A stretch of 64,000 nt of DNA from Sinorhizobium terangae (GTDB lineage Bacteria; Pseudomonadota; Alphaproteobacteria; Rhizobiales; Rhizobiaceae), in contig NZ_WITC01000070.1 in the NCBI RefSeq assembly GCF_009601505.1, forward strand, positions 7,501-71,500, given 5' to 3'. Below, piece after piece: positions 1 through 9,315 of this stretch. The notes under the pieces were generated by a model, which worked only from the letters and a program-made list of their open reading frames with translations, ran no database searches and was not told the DNA's origin. The stretch's first letter is position 1. Every line of letters begins with the position of its first letter. Both the position numbers and the translations under genes were made by a program.

Positions 1-119
1 GCGCACATCCCGGCCGCACGAAGGCCGAGGAAATCACGCTGTTCAAGTCGGTCGGCGCCGCATTGGAAGATCTGGCAGGCGCGGTGCTTGCCTTCGAAGC
101 GCAGCGTGACATGGCCTGA
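1..119 (+). CDS. Ornithine cyclodeaminase / mu-crystallin family protein, C-terminal end only
   Basis: The open frame runs in from the left edge and stops with TGA at 117-119, leaving about 38 residues. The tail carries ITLFKSVG followed by AALEDLAGA, which is the characteristic C-terminal helix of ornithine cyclodeaminase / mu-crystallin / alanine dehydrogenase-like NAD(P)-dependent enzymes. The start and catalytic domain lie outside the window, so the substrate cannot be judged. The following 247 bases up to the ABC gene hold palindromic repeats (see 244-346). Family assignment rests on this short signature only. Confidence 0.6.
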   Translation, partial: AHPGRTKAEEITLFKSVGAALEDLAGAVLAFEAQRDMA

Positions 120-243
120 TCGACGCAAGGCGGCCAGGCCTTTCCGCATCCGGCATCCGGCGACCGGTTTCACCGAATCGTGAGAGCGCCGCCCGCTGGC
201 GCGCATTGACGCGGACGGCATGCGGCTTACCTTCGCCCGACAC

Positions 244-297
244 CTACAGCGCCGCGCGTCTTATCAGACGCGCAACGGACGCTGCAGCACTTTGAAT
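244..297 (-). repeat. Mosaic intergenic repeat, copy A (ATTCAAAGTGCTRCAGCG family)
   Basis: Read on the minus strand this is ATTCAAAGTGCTGCAGCG, then GCGCGTCTGATAAGACGCGC and GGCGCTGTAG. The outer arms (CTGCAGCG / CGCTGTAG) and the inner arms (GCGCGTCT / AGACGCGC) can fold into a two-step stem. Five other copies occur near 17356, 19875, 29961, 34871 and 55579. This copy joins directly to the palindrome at 301-346. Confidence 0.75.
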
Positions 298-300
298 TCC

Positions 301-346
301 TGCATGTTTTTATCCCTAAATCGGCTACGATTTAAGGAAACATGCA
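301..346. repeat. Palindrome upstream of the ynjB-like gene
   Basis: TGCATG at 301-306 pairs with CATGCA at 341-346. Inside it, CCTAAATCG pairs with CGATTTAAGG around a GCTA loop, with one bulge. It lies 20 bases before the start codon at 367, so it would sit in the leader. A shortened relative of the same sequence (GGACAAAAGCATGAAGC) precedes repeat copy F near 55560-55578, so this looks like a second module of the same mosaic repeat rather than a site specific to this gene. Confidence 0.6.
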
Positions 347-366
347 GAAGCGAGACGGAGCGGCTC

Positions 367-1593
367 ATGATCGGGCGGGCAAGACAGTTCATCACGGCCG
401 CAACCCTGGCGCTCGGTCTCGCCAGCGAAGCGTCCGCGATCGACGTCAGCGACTGGAATTCGGTCGTCGCGGAGGCCAAGGGCCAGACCGTCTATTTCAA
501 TGCCTGGGGCGGCGCAGAAAACATCAACGCCTATATCAAATGGGCCGGCGACGAAATGAAAGCGCGCTACGGCGTCTCCGTCGTCCATGTGAAACTCGAC
601 GACACCGCAAAGGCGGTCGCGACCGTCGTCGCGGAAAAGGCCGCTGGAAAGGACCATGGCGGCGCTGTCGATCTCGTCTGGATCAACGGCGAAAACTTCG
701 CGGCGATGAAACGCGAGGGCCTGCTTTTTTCTCCCGATTGGGCGACGAAACTGCCGAATTGGGCCTATGTCGATCATGAGAGCAAAGCGACGGTTCTCAC
801 CGATTTCACGATAGCGACCGAGGGACTGGAAAGCCCCTGGGGCAGCGCCAAGCTCGTTTTCTTCTACGATTCGGCGCGCACCCCGAGCGGCGAACTGCCC
901 GATTCGGCCGCTGAACTGCTCGAGTGGGCCAAGGCCAATCCCGGCCGTTTCTCCTATCCGCAGCCACCGGACTTCACCGGCTCGTCGTTCCTCAAGCAGG
1001 TGCTGACCGAGCTGATCGACGACAAGGCCAAGCTGCAAAAGCCCGTTGACGAGGCGACCTTTGCCGGGGATGCCGCTCCGCTCTTTGCCTATCTCGACAA
1101 GCTCACGCCGCTGCTCTGGCGCAAGGGCAAGGCCTATCCGCAGAACTACCCTGACATGAAACAGAAGTTCGCCGACGGCGAGCTCGACATCATTTTCGCC
1201 TTCAATCCGGCGGAAGCGTCGGCGGCGATTGCCAATGGAGAACTGCCGGACAGCGTGCGATCCTTCGTCTTTTCGGGCGGCACGCTCGGCAACACGCATT
1301 TCGTCGCGATCCCCTACAACGCCTCGGCGAAAGCGGGCGCGCTGCTCTTCGCCAATTTCCTGCTCTCACCCGAGGCCCAGCTGCGCAAGCAGGACCCGAA
1401 AATCTGGGGCGACCCGACCGTCCTGTCGCTGGCAAAGCTTCCGGCCGCCGAGCGGCAAGCCTTCAGGGCACTCGATCTCGGCGCCGCGACGCTCGGCCCC
1501 GACCAACTTGGACCTGCGCTCGGCGAGCCGCATCCGGACTGGATGACGCGAATTGAGGCGGAATGGACCCGGCGATATGGGGCAGCGAACTAG
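367..1593 (+). CDS. ynjB: ABC transporter substrate-binding protein, YnjB type
   Basis: This is a 408-residue periplasmic binding protein. The frame is open back to 220, but I chose the ATG at 367 because it begins a clean signal peptide (MIGRARQFIT..., cleavage after SEASA near residue 24) and because the upstream part is covered by the repeat at 244-346. The mature protein has YFNAWGGAENINAYI near its N-terminus, which matches the YnjB family. It is followed by a permease and an ATPase in the order of Escherichia coli ynjBCD. The substrate of this family is not settled; thiamine-like or small organic substrates have been suggested, so I assign only the family. Confidence 0.8.
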   Translation: MIGRARQFITAATLALGLASEASAIDVSDWNSVVAEAKGQTVYFNAWGGAENINAYIKWAGDEMKARYGVSVVHVKLDDTAKAVATVVAEKAAGKDHGGAVDLVWINGENFAAMKREGLLFSPDWATKLPNWAYVDHESKATVLTDFTIATEGLESPWGSAKLVFFYDSARTPSGELPDSAAELLEWAKANPGRFSYPQPPDFTGSSFLKQVLTELIDDKAKLQKPVDEATFAGDAAPLFAYLDKLTPLLWRKGKAYPQNYPDMKQKFADGELDIIFAFNPAEASAAIANGELPDSVRSFVFSGGTLGNTHFVAIPYNASAKAGALLFANFLLSPEAQLRKQDPKIWGDPTVLSLAKLPAAERQAFRALDLGAATLGPDQLGPALGEPHPDWMTRIEAEWTRRYGAAN

Positions 1594-3289
1594 GCGGCTG
1601 GATCAAGACCGAGGGGTCACGTACGTGACCGCCGGCAACGGCCTTCTTGTCATCATCCTTGGACTCCCGGTGCTGGCGGGGGTCGCGGGAACGATCCTGC
1701 CGGCATTCGGCTACCTGCCTGCTCTCGGCGGCTTTCGCCCGACGACGGTGTATCTCGCCGAGCTTGCTGGCCAGCCCCACATCCTTCGTTCCGTCCTTAT
1801 CGCCCTGGCGGCGGGCCTGATCACCACCTTTGCGGCGCTCGCAATCGTCGGAACCTTCACTGCAGGCTTTGCCGGCACGCCGATTTTTGCCCGCATCCAT
1901 CATCTCGTTTCGCCGCTGCTTGCCGTTCCACACGCCGCCGCGGCCTTTGCTCTCGCCTTCCTCATCGCGCCTTCCGGGCTGCTTCTCCGACTGGTCTCGC
2001 CGGAGCTGACCGGCTTCACGCGGCCGCCGGACTGGCTTCTGCCGAACGACCCCCTCGCGCTCTCGATGATCGCGGGGCTTGTCACAAAGGAAGTGCCCTT
2101 CCTCTTCCTGGTGACGCTCGCTGGCTTGCCACAACTTCCGCTGCGCAGGGCAAGGCAGCTGATGGCGGCACTTGGCTACGGACGTTTGTCCGGCTTTCTG
2201 ATCAGCCTCTGGCCGACGCTCTACAGACAGATCCGACTGCCTGTCTTTGCTGTGCTTGTCTATTCCGTCTCCGTTGTCGATATCGCGATGATCCTTGGTC
2301 CGCAGCTGCCGGCGACGCTGCCTGTGCGCATTGCTCATTGGGCGGCCGATCACGACCTCAGGATGCGATTTCTTGCCTCCGCCGGCGCATTGTTGCAACT
2401 CTTCGTCGTCTTTGCGGCGATCGGAATCTGGCTCGCGCTCGAACGGCTCGGAAAGCTCGCGCTAACCTTCCTGACGTTCGCGGGTACGCGACTGCGGAAA
2501 GACATGCTGCCCCGGGCAACATCGGGATTGGCCATGGCGGGCTGCGCCGCCATCATATTTTCGGGACTGGGCGCCCTCTTCATTTGGTCCGTCGCCGGTC
2601 TCTGGCCGTTTCCAAAAGCACTGCCCGGAATGATAACCGCCAAGATCTGGCTGCGCACGTTGCCACAGATCTCTGAGCCGCTGCTCACGACTGTCGCCCT
2701 CGCCCTTTCCGCCTCGGCGCTGGCATTGCTTATCGCGATTTCATTGCTTCATCGAGACGGCCAGGGCGGCAACGGTGCAAGCTACAAGCTTCTTTACCTG
2801 CCGCTCATCGTACCCGAGATCAGTTTTGTCTTCGGCCTGCAGGTCCTGGCGGTCTCGATCGGCTTCACACCCGCTTTCCCAAGCGTGCTGGCGGTCCATT
2901 TGCTGTTCGTCCTGCCCTATGTCCTCCTCTCGCTGTCGGCACCCTGGCGCGAACTCGATCCACGTTTCGAACAGGTAGCGGCCGGGCTCGGGAAACCGCC
3001 CCTGCGGGTGCTCGTGACGGTCCGGCTGCCGCTTCTGTTTCGAGCCTGCCTCACCGCCTTTGCCGTCGGGTTTTCGGTGTCGGTGAGCCTCTACCTTCCG
3101 ACGCTGCTGATCGGAGCAGGACGGCTGACAACGATCACCACCGAGGCGGTTGCTCTTTCGGCCGGCGGCGACCGGCGCGTCATCGGTGTCTATGCGCTCG
3201 TCCAGGCGGCTCTTCCCTTTCTCGCATTTGTCGTTGCGTCGCTTGGGCCCCAGTTGCTATTCCGCAACCGTCGCGCAATGAGGATGTGA
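1553..3289 (+). CDS. ynjC: ABC transporter permease, YnjC type (two fused membrane halves)
   Basis: A 578-residue, strongly hydrophobic protein with roughly twelve predicted membrane segments in two halves. Each half has an EAA-like cytoplasmic loop: MAALGYGRLSGFLI near residue 200 and VAAGLGKPPLRVLV near residue 475. This is the fused architecture of YnjC and of Fbp-type permeases. The frame overlaps the 3' end of the binding-protein gene by 41 bases from the ATG at 1553. An ATG at 1577 or a GTG at 1616 are also possible starts, and the latter begins just before the first membrane segment. It would form the channel of the importer encoded by its neighbours. Confidence 0.8.
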   Translation: MRRNGPGDMGQRTRRLDQDRGVTYVTAGNGLLVIILGLPVLAGVAGTILPAFGYLPALGGFRPTTVYLAELAGQPHILRSVLIALAAGLITTFAALAIVGTFTAGFAGTPIFARIHHLVSPLLAVPHAAAAFALAFLIAPSGLLLRLVSPELTGFTRPPDWLLPNDPLALSMIAGLVTKEVPFLFLVTLAGLPQLPLRRARQLMAALGYGRLSGFLISLWPTLYRQIRLPVFAVLVYSVSVVDIAMILGPQLPATLPVRIAHWAADHDLRMRFLASAGALLQLFVVFAAIGIWLALERLGKLALTFLTFAGTRLRKDMLPRATSGLAMAGCAAIIFSGLGALFIWSVAGLWPFPKALPGMITAKIWLRTLPQISEPLLTTVALALSASALALLIAISLLHRDGQGGNGASYKLLYLPLIVPEISFVFGLQVLAVSIGFTPAFPSVLAVHLLFVLPYVLLSLSAPWRELDPRFEQVAAGLGKPPLRVLVTVRLPLLFRACLTAFAVGFSVSVSLYLPTLLIGAGRLTTITTEAVALSAGGDRRVIGVYALVQAALPFLAFVVASLGPQLLFRNRRAMRM

Positions 3290-3955
3290 ATGCAGGCAGT
3301 TGACGACCCGATGCCGCTCACGCTGGCGGATGTGACGATTCGGCTCGCGGAGCGAACGTTGCTGTCCGTATCGGCGACGGTGATGCCCGGCGAGGTTCTG
3401 ACCGTCATGGGCCCGTCCGGCTCCGGCAAGTCGACACTGCTCGCCTTTGCCGGCGGGTTTGTCGATCCGGCCTTCCGTGTCAGCGGCCGAATTCTGATCG
3501 GTGACAGAGACCTGACCGATGTCCCGGCAAATAAGCGCCGCGCCGGCATCCTGTTTCAGGACCCCCTGCTTTTTCCGCATCTCTCCGTCGGCGGCAATAT
3601 CCTGTTCGCGATGCCGCAGGCGGTGAAAGGACATAAGATGAGACGACAGCTCGCCGAGCGGGCATTGGAGCAGGTCGGGCTCGCCGGCTTCTTCGATCGC
3701 GATCCGGAAACGCTCTCCGGCGGCCAGAAGGCGCGCGTGGCGCTGCAGCGTACGCTCGTTTCGGCACCGCGTTACCTCCTTCTCGACGAACCTTTTTCGA
3801 AACTCGACGCGGCACTCAGGCAGCAGACCCGCGCGCTGGTCTTCTCGAAGGCGAAGGCGGCAGGCGTGCCGATCATTCTCGTCACCCATGACGGCGCGGA
3901 CGCGGAAGCGGCCGGCGGCAGAGTGATCGAGATCGGCAGCGAGGCAGAGGCCTGA
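3290..3955 (+). CDS. ynjD: ABC transporter ATP-binding protein, YnjD type
   Basis: A 221-residue ABC ATPase. Walker A is GPSGSGKST at residues 41-49, the signature is LSGGQ at 142-146, Walker B ends in LLLDEP near 163-168, and the switch histidine is at about 200 (LVTH). The ATG at 3290 follows the permease stop without any gap, so the two are translationally coupled. It completes the YnjBCD-type importer and would energise uptake at the inner membrane face. The short length, without a C-terminal regulatory domain, fits YnjD. Confidence 0.85.
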   Translation: MQAVDDPMPLTLADVTIRLAERTLLSVSATVMPGEVLTVMGPSGSGKSTLLAFAGGFVDPAFRVSGRILIGDRDLTDVPANKRRAGILFQDPLLFPHLSVGGNILFAMPQAVKGHKMRRQLAERALEQVGLAGFFDRDPETLSGGQKARVALQRTLVSAPRYLLLDEPFSKLDAALRQQTRALVFSKAKAAGVPIILVTHDGADAEAAGGRVIEIGSEAEA

Positions 3956-6414
3956 TGCGCGATCTTCCGCCACTGCCGGTTCGTGACATTCTGCCCCGTG
4001 TGGGCGAGGTGCTCAAAGAGGCGCCGTCCGTCGTGCTCTCGGCGCCGCCCGGCGCCGGCAAGACGACGCTTGTGCCGCTCTTTCTTCTGGACCAGCCCTG
4101 GCTCAACGGCGGCAAGGTGATCCTCCTGGAGCCACGCAGACTCGCCGCCCGTGCCGCCGCCGGACGGATGGCCGAGCTGCTCGAAGAAAAGGTCGGTGAG
4201 ACCGTCGGCTACCGCATGCGGCTCGACAACAGAATCTCGGCGCGGACGCGAATCGAGGTGGTGACCGAGGGCGTCTTCAGCCGGATGATCCTCGACGACC
4301 CCGAACTTTCCGGCGTTTCGGCCGTGCTCTTCGATGAATTCCACGAGCGCTCGCTCGACGCCGATTTCGGTCTGGCGCTGGCGCTCGATGTGCAGTCGGC
4401 TTTGCGCGACGACCTGAAGATCGTCGTCATGTCGGCAACGCTCGACGTCGGGCGGGTCGCCAGGCTGCTTGGCGATGCTCCCGTCATCGAAAGCCAGGGC
4501 CGCAGCTTTCCGATCGATATTCGCTACGAGGAGAGGAACGCTGGCGAGAGCGCCGAGAATGCGGTTGCGCGGGCGATCGTGGACGCCCACCGATCCGAAG
4601 CGGGTTCGATCCTCGCCTTCCTTCCAGGCCAGGGGGAGATCACCCGCACCGCCGAGCGTCTCGCCGGGCGTTTTGATGAGAAAACCGCGGTCGTGCCGCT
4701 CTACGGCAATCTGAGCCAGAAGGAGCAGGATGCGGCCATCCGCCCGGCACCCGCCGGCACGCGCAAGATCGTGCTGGCGACGTCGATCGCCGAGACCTCG
4801 ATCACCATCGACGGCGTCAGGATCGTCGTCGACAGCGGTCTGCAGCGACTGCCGGTGTTCGAAGCCTCGACGGGGATCACCCGGTTGGAGACGGTGCGCG
4901 TATCGCGGGCATCCGCCGATCAGCGCGCTGGGCGCGCCGGACGAACCGAGCCCGGGATTGCAATTCGCCTGTGGCACCCGGGCCAGACCGCAGCGCTTGT
5001 CGCCTTCACGCCGCCGCAGATCCTCGCGAGCGATCTTTCCGGCCTTCTGCTCGACCTCGCCCACTGGGGCGTTGCCGATCCATCCTCGCTCGCCTTCATC
5101 GATCCGCCGCCCGAGACGACGTTGCGTGAGGCGCGCAGCCTGCTCGTCGAGCTTGGAGCGCTCGATGCCAACGGTGCGCTGACACCGCGCGGGCGCAGGA
5201 TACGCGATCTCGCTTTGCCGGTCCGGCTGGCGGCAATGGCGGTCTCGGCGGCGGAAGAGGGCGAGGCGCAGGAAGCCTGCCTGCTGGCGGTGATGCTGAC
5301 CGAGCAAGGCCTCGGCGGCAGCAGCCTCGATCTCGAGGAGCGGCTGCGCCGGTTCCGGGCGGACCGCGGCGATCGCGCCGATGCCGCTCGGGGGCTGGCA
5401 AGGCGCATGGCGGCCGACCTCAAGGCGCAGATGAGCAATGGCCAAAGCGCGCTGCCCGGTCCATTGCTGATGCACGCCTTTCCTGACCGGATCGCGCTCC
5501 AGCGCGGCGGCCGCGGGCGCTTCGTCATGGCGAACGGACGCGGCGCCGAAGTACCGGAAACCGAGCGGCTTGCCGCAGCGGGAATGCTGGTCATTGCCGA
5601 TCTGACCGGACGGGCTGGCGCCCAGCGCGTGCTCGCGGCAGCAGAAATCACCAGGGCGGATGTCGAGGCACATATGCCGGAGGCAATCCGGCGGGAGGAG
5701 CAGATCTTCTTCGATCGTGCGAGCCACCAGGTGCGCGCCCGCCGGGTCACCCGCCTCGGCGCCATCATCTTCGAGGAAACGCCGCTTTCACGCCCGAGCG
5801 GCGAAGCGGCGGCGCGCGCGCTCGCCGACGGCGTTCGTCAGTTGGGCCTTGCCGTCCTGCCCTTCTCGAAGGAAACGGCACAATTGCGCGATCGCATCGG
5901 CTTTCTCCATAGGTCGATCGGCGAACCCTGGCCGGACGTCTCGGATGAAGCGTTGCTGTCGCGCCTCGACGACTGGTTCGTGCCGTTTCAGCATGACGCC
6001 GGCAGCATCGACGGGATCAGGGCCCATGATCTCGCCGAAGGCCTGCTGTCGCTCGTTCCTTACGATCTTCAGCGCGATCTCGGTAAGCTCGCCCCGACGC
6101 ATTTCGAAGCGCCGACCGGGCACCGCCATTCGATCCACTATGATGGCGACGAGCCCCTGCTTTCGATCCGCGTACAGGAGCTTTTCGGTCTGAAAGAGCA
6201 TCCAACGATCGGCAATGGGCGGCTGCCGCTGCTCCTGGAACTCATATCGCCCGGCCACCGCCCGATCCAGACGACCCGCGATCTGCCGGGCTTCTGGGCC
6301 GGATCGTGGCGGGACGTGAGAGCCGACATGCGCGGGCGCTATCCGAAGCATCCCTGGCCGGAGGACCCGGCGAACGCGATGCCGACGACACGCGCCAAGC
6401 CGCGTGGTACATGA
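3955..6414 (+). CDS. hrpB: ATP-dependent helicase HrpB (DEAH family)
   Basis: An 819-residue DEAH/RHA-type helicase. Walker A is PPGAGKTT at residues 31-38, the DEAH-box variant DEFH is at 127-130, the SAT motif follows (VMSATLD), and motif VI reads QRAGRAGR near residue 322. The length and the long C-terminal region match HrpB, a widespread bacterial helicase with a poorly defined role. The start overlaps the previous stop by one base (TGATG), so it is coupled to the ABC genes although there is no obvious functional link. Confidence 0.9.
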   Translation: MRDLPPLPVRDILPRVGEVLKEAPSVVLSAPPGAGKTTLVPLFLLDQPWLNGGKVILLEPRRLAARAAAGRMAELLEEKVGETVGYRMRLDNRISARTRIEVVTEGVFSRMILDDPELSGVSAVLFDEFHERSLDADFGLALALDVQSALRDDLKIVVMSATLDVGRVARLLGDAPVIESQGRSFPIDIRYEERNAGESAENAVARAIVDAHRSEAGSILAFLPGQGEITRTAERLAGRFDEKTAVVPLYGNLSQKEQDAAIRPAPAGTRKIVLATSIAETSITIDGVRIVVDSGLQRLPVFEASTGITRLETVRVSRASADQRAGRAGRTEPGIAIRLWHPGQTAALVAFTPPQILASDLSGLLLDLAHWGVADPSSLAFIDPPPETTLREARSLLVELGALDANGALTPRGRRIRDLALPVRLAAMAVSAAEEGEAQEACLLAVMLTEQGLGGSSLDLEERLRRFRADRGDRADAARGLARRMAADLKAQMSNGQSALPGPLLMHAFPDRIALQRGGRGRFVMANGRGAEVPETERLAAAGMLVIADLTGRAGAQRVLAAAEITRADVEAHMPEAIRREEQIFFDRASHQVRARRVTRLGAIIFEETPLSRPSGEAAARALADGVRQLGLAVLPFSKETAQLRDRIGFLHRSIGEPWPDVSDEALLSRLDDWFVPFQHDAGSIDGIRAHDLAEGLLSLVPYDLQRDLGKLAPTHFEAPTGHRHSIHYDGDEPLLSIRVQELFGLKEHPTIGNGRLPLLLELISPGHRPIQTTRDLPGFWAGSWRDVRADMRGRYPKHPWPEDPANAMPTTRAKPRGT

Positions 6415-6513
6415 AACCACTGTATAATTCCCGGATCAGATGAGTTTGGGGCATTATAGGGGTGCTGCGACTCCCAAATCCGGCGGACGCAGCGGTGGAA
6501 CGAAAGCGGCAGC

Positions 6514-7812
6514 ATGGCAGCAGCGATGGCACTCGACTACAATGACATGAACAGCAACCGCAGCCTCAGGCTTCAGACGCTCGTTCGTCTGCGTTGGCTG
6601 GCCGTGGGCGGCCAGTCGCTTGCGGTCATCATTACCGCGGTGTGGCTGCAGTTTCCCTTGCCGCTCGTTCCCTGCCTGGCGCTGATCGCGAGCCTTGCGC
6701 TGCTGAACACCCTCCTGACGATCCGATTTCCACCGACACACCGGCTGACACCGCCGGCTGCCTTCGCGCTGCTCGGCCTTGATCTCGCGCAGTTGACGGC
6801 ACTGCTCTTCATCACCGGAGGCCTCGCCAATCCCTTCGCGCCGCTCCTTTGCGTGCCGGTCATCATCTCCTCAGCCTCGCAGCCGAAGCCGCACAGCATC
6901 GTGCTGGCGGGCTTTGCGGTCATCGGGGTTACCGCACTTGCCTTCTCGCCCTACCCGCTGCCCTGGTATCCCGGAACCGTTCTCCTGATCCCGCGGGTGC
7001 TGACGGCCGGTATCTGGTTCGCGATCGTTTCGATGACGGCGTTTGCCGCTTTCTACACTTACCGGGTTTCGCTGGAGGCAAGCGAGCTTTCGGAAGCGCT
7101 AACCGCAACCGAGCTCGTGCTTCAGCGCGAAAAACACCTGTCGCAACTCGACGGCCTCGCCGCCGCCGCGGCGCACGAACTCGGAACGCCACTCGCCACC
7201 ATCAGCGTCGTCGCCAAGGAGATGGAGCGCGAGCTCGGCGACGATCCCCGCTTCGGCGAGGACGTCCACCTCTTGCGCAGCCAGAGCGAACGCTGCCGCG
7301 ATATCCTGAAGCGGCTCACGACGCTTTCGTCCGAGAGCGAAGAGCATATGCGGCTCCTGCCGCTTTCCTCGCTGATCGAGGAGGTGATGGCGCCGCATCG
7401 CGAATTCGGGATCGAGATCGAGCTCAAGGAAAAAGGCGATCGCGCTTCGGAACCGGTCGGCATCCGCAATGCCGGGATCCTCTACGGGCTCGGCAATCTG
7501 CTCGAAAACGCGGTCGATTACGCGCGCAAGAAGGTGACGGTCACGGCCGAGCATACGGCCGAACGCGTCAGGGTGACGATCGAGGATGATGGCGATGGTT
7601 TCTCGCCGGATATCCTCATGCGCATCGGCGAGCCTTATGTCACCAAACGGCAGAAGGACGACAGCGCCGGCGGCCTGGGTCTCGGCCTCTTCATTGCCAA
7701 GACCTTGCTTGAGCGCTCGGGCGCTCGACTGCGCTTCGAGAACGGCAGTCCGGGTGCGCGTGTCAGCGTCGAATGGCCGCGCGCGCTGATGGATACGAAA
7801 CTGGCGAAATGA
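6514..7812 (+). CDS. actS: Redox-sensing histidine kinase ActS/RegB
   Basis: A 432-residue membrane sensor kinase. Six hydrophobic segments fill about residues 28-185, and the quinone-binding heptad of the RegB/PrrB/ActS family, GGLANPF, is at 102-108 between two of them. The phosphoacceptor box AAAHELGTPLA places the histidine at residue 221, and the conserved redox-active cysteine of this family is at 261 (SERCRDIL). The ATP-binding domain has DDGDGF and GGLGLGLFIA. ActS phosphorylates ActR, encoded just downstream, and in rhizobia the pair controls acid tolerance, CO2 fixation and microaerobic genes. ATG codons at 6526 and 6547 are alternative starts. Confidence 0.92.
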   Translation: MAAAMALDYNDMNSNRSLRLQTLVRLRWLAVGGQSLAVIITAVWLQFPLPLVPCLALIASLALLNTLLTIRFPPTHRLTPPAAFALLGLDLAQLTALLFITGGLANPFAPLLCVPVIISSASQPKPHSIVLAGFAVIGVTALAFSPYPLPWYPGTVLLIPRVLTAGIWFAIVSMTAFAAFYTYRVSLEASELSEALTATELVLQREKHLSQLDGLAAAAAHELGTPLATISVVAKEMERELGDDPRFGEDVHLLRSQSERCRDILKRLTTLSSESEEHMRLLPLSSLIEEVMAPHREFGIEIELKEKGDRASEPVGIRNAGILYGLGNLLENAVDYARKKVTVTAEHTAERVRVTIEDDGDGFSPDILMRIGEPYVTKRQKDDSAGGLGLGLFIAKTLLERSGARLRFENGSPGARVSVEWPRALMDTKLAK

Positions 7813-7909
7813 CTTTTGGCAGTTTATTGAAGACGACAGCGAGAAAACCCACATAATTTCAGCGAAAACGGCATTGTTCGGGCCGTGTTTTGCCTAGGGA
7901 TCGGAAGAA

Positions 7910-8494
7910 ATGACGGAAAAATCGACAACCGCGCCGAGTGCACAGTCTTCGGATGCCGACCTGATCGGCCCGGACAGGACGCTGCTGATCGTCGATGACG
8001 ACGGTCCGTTCCTGCGCCGTCTTGCGCGGGCGATGGAAGCGCGGGGCTTCACGGTCGATATTGCCGAGTCGGTCGCCGAAGGCATCGCCAAGGCCAAGGG
8101 CAATCCGCCGAAGCACGCCGTCATTGATCTCCGGCTCGGCGACGGCAGCGGCCTCGACGTGATCGAAGCGATCCGCGGGCGCCGGGACGACACGCGAATG
8201 ATCATGCTGACCGGCTACGGCAACATCGCCACCGCCGTGAATGCGGTCAAACTCGGCGCCGTCGACTACCTCGCAAAGCCGGCCGATGCCGACGACATCT
8301 TCGCCGCGCTCGTCCAGCGCCAGGGCGAGAGGGTGGAGCCGCCGGAAAATCCGATGTCCGCGGACCGGGTCCGCTGGGAACACATCCAGCGCGTCTACGA
8401 GATGTGCGACCGCAACGTTTCGGAAACCGCCCGCCGACTCAACATGCACCGCAGAACGCTGCAGCGCATTCTGGCGAAGCGCGCCCCGAAATAA
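7910..8494 (+). CDS. actR: Response regulator ActR/RegA
   Basis: A 194-residue response regulator. The receiver has the acidic pair VDDD near 28-31, the phosphoacceptor Asp at about 73 (VIDLRLGDG) and the conserved Lys in YLAKPAD. The C-terminal Fis-type helix-turn-helix (VSETARRLNMHRRTLQRIL) is nearly invariant in the RegA/PrrA/ActR family. It lies 97 bases after actS on the same strand, so it may be cotranscribed or have its own promoter. Partner and role follow from the family. Confidence 0.93.
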   Translation: MTEKSTTAPSAQSSDADLIGPDRTLLIVDDDGPFLRRLARAMEARGFTVDIAESVAEGIAKAKGNPPKHAVIDLRLGDGSGLDVIEAIRGRRDDTRMIMLTGYGNIATAVNAVKLGAVDYLAKPADADDIFAALVQRQGERVEPPENPMSADRVRWEHIQRVYEMCDRNVSETARRLNMHRRTLQRILAKRAPK

Positions 8495-8536
8495 TCCGAT
8501 ATCAGCTGTTTTTGAAGTGAAGGCGCACGCGGCTGC

Positions 8537-9064
8537 CTAACCGTCGCGCGTGCCGGCCACGATATCGCGAATCGAGTCACCGAGTTCCCCGTTTCGCTCC
8601 GCTGCCCACTCAGCAAGCATCAGTCGCTGGGCGGCTGTCCGGGCGAATGATTGAACGACGGACTTGCGCGTTGCCGGCGCGAGGCGATGTTCCGGTGCCT
8701 CTCGCAGCATGTGCGCCCCGTAGCCGTCGGAAAGCAGCAGGCCGCATTCTTCCGGAAAGATGTCCAGCGGCACGGCCGCGTGGGTCGCGAAAAACAGTCG
8801 GTCGCAATGCAGCCGGTACTCGGGCCATTTGCGATCTACGCGAAAATCCTCGATCGACGTCTTGATCTCGATGATCCAGATCTCGCCCTTTGCCGAAAGC
8901 GAAATGAGGTCGGCGCGCCTGCCGCTTGCGAGCGTCAGTTCGGGCAGGACGGAATGCCGAAATTCCGCAAGCAGCCGCTGAACGCCGCGGCGCACCTTCA
9001 TCGCCCGTTCGGACTGACGTCCGTCGGAGAGCGGATTGTCTCCATGGATCGATAGAATCGTCAT
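8537..9064 (-). CDS. mmcB: MmcB family DNA-repair nuclease-like protein
   Basis: A 175-residue cytoplasmic protein with a PD-(D/E)XK nuclease signature: Asp52 in RRADLISL and Glu66/Lys68 in IIEIKTS. Sequence around WPEYRLHCDRLFFA and FPEECGLLLSD is typical of MmcB, an SOS-linked protein first described in Caulobacter as needed for mitomycin C resistance. It is a single minus-strand gene between actR and the L,D-transpeptidase gene. I saw no LexA box close to its start, but the 250-base spacer was only read by eye. Nuclease activity is inferred from the motif. Confidence 0.75.
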   Translation of the reverse strand: MTILSIHGDNPLSDGRQSERAMKVRRGVQRLLAEFRHSVLPELTLASGRRADLISLSAKGEIWIIEIKTSIEDFRVDRKWPEYRLHCDRLFFATHAAVPLDIFPEECGLLLSDGYGAHMLREAPEHRLAPATRKSVVQSFARTAAQRLMLAEWAAERNGELGDSIRDIVAGTRDG

Positions 9065-9315
9065 CGGTTCACTCTCGGACTAAAACAATTCCAGCAGAGG
9101 CGTGAAGCGGTTTCCGTCCGGAATTGCGTCGTTTCAACACCTTCCACTTCGCCATTTTGTTGCAAAAAAGCAATCGTGACGGAATTTACACTTTTCGGCC
9201 AAATTGCGGCGGCGCAGTCCCTTGCGCGGCGCGATGCAATCGAAAATAAGCTGATGACGCTGACGGCCGGGCATCCTCCCTCCCGTATTCCCTTACTTCC
9301 TTTCACGAGACCCCC

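Noticed and set aside
3772-5727. A 651-codon minus-strand frame opposite hrpB
   Set aside because: Antisense shadow of a gene with complete helicase motifs; composition is biased and no domain is visible.
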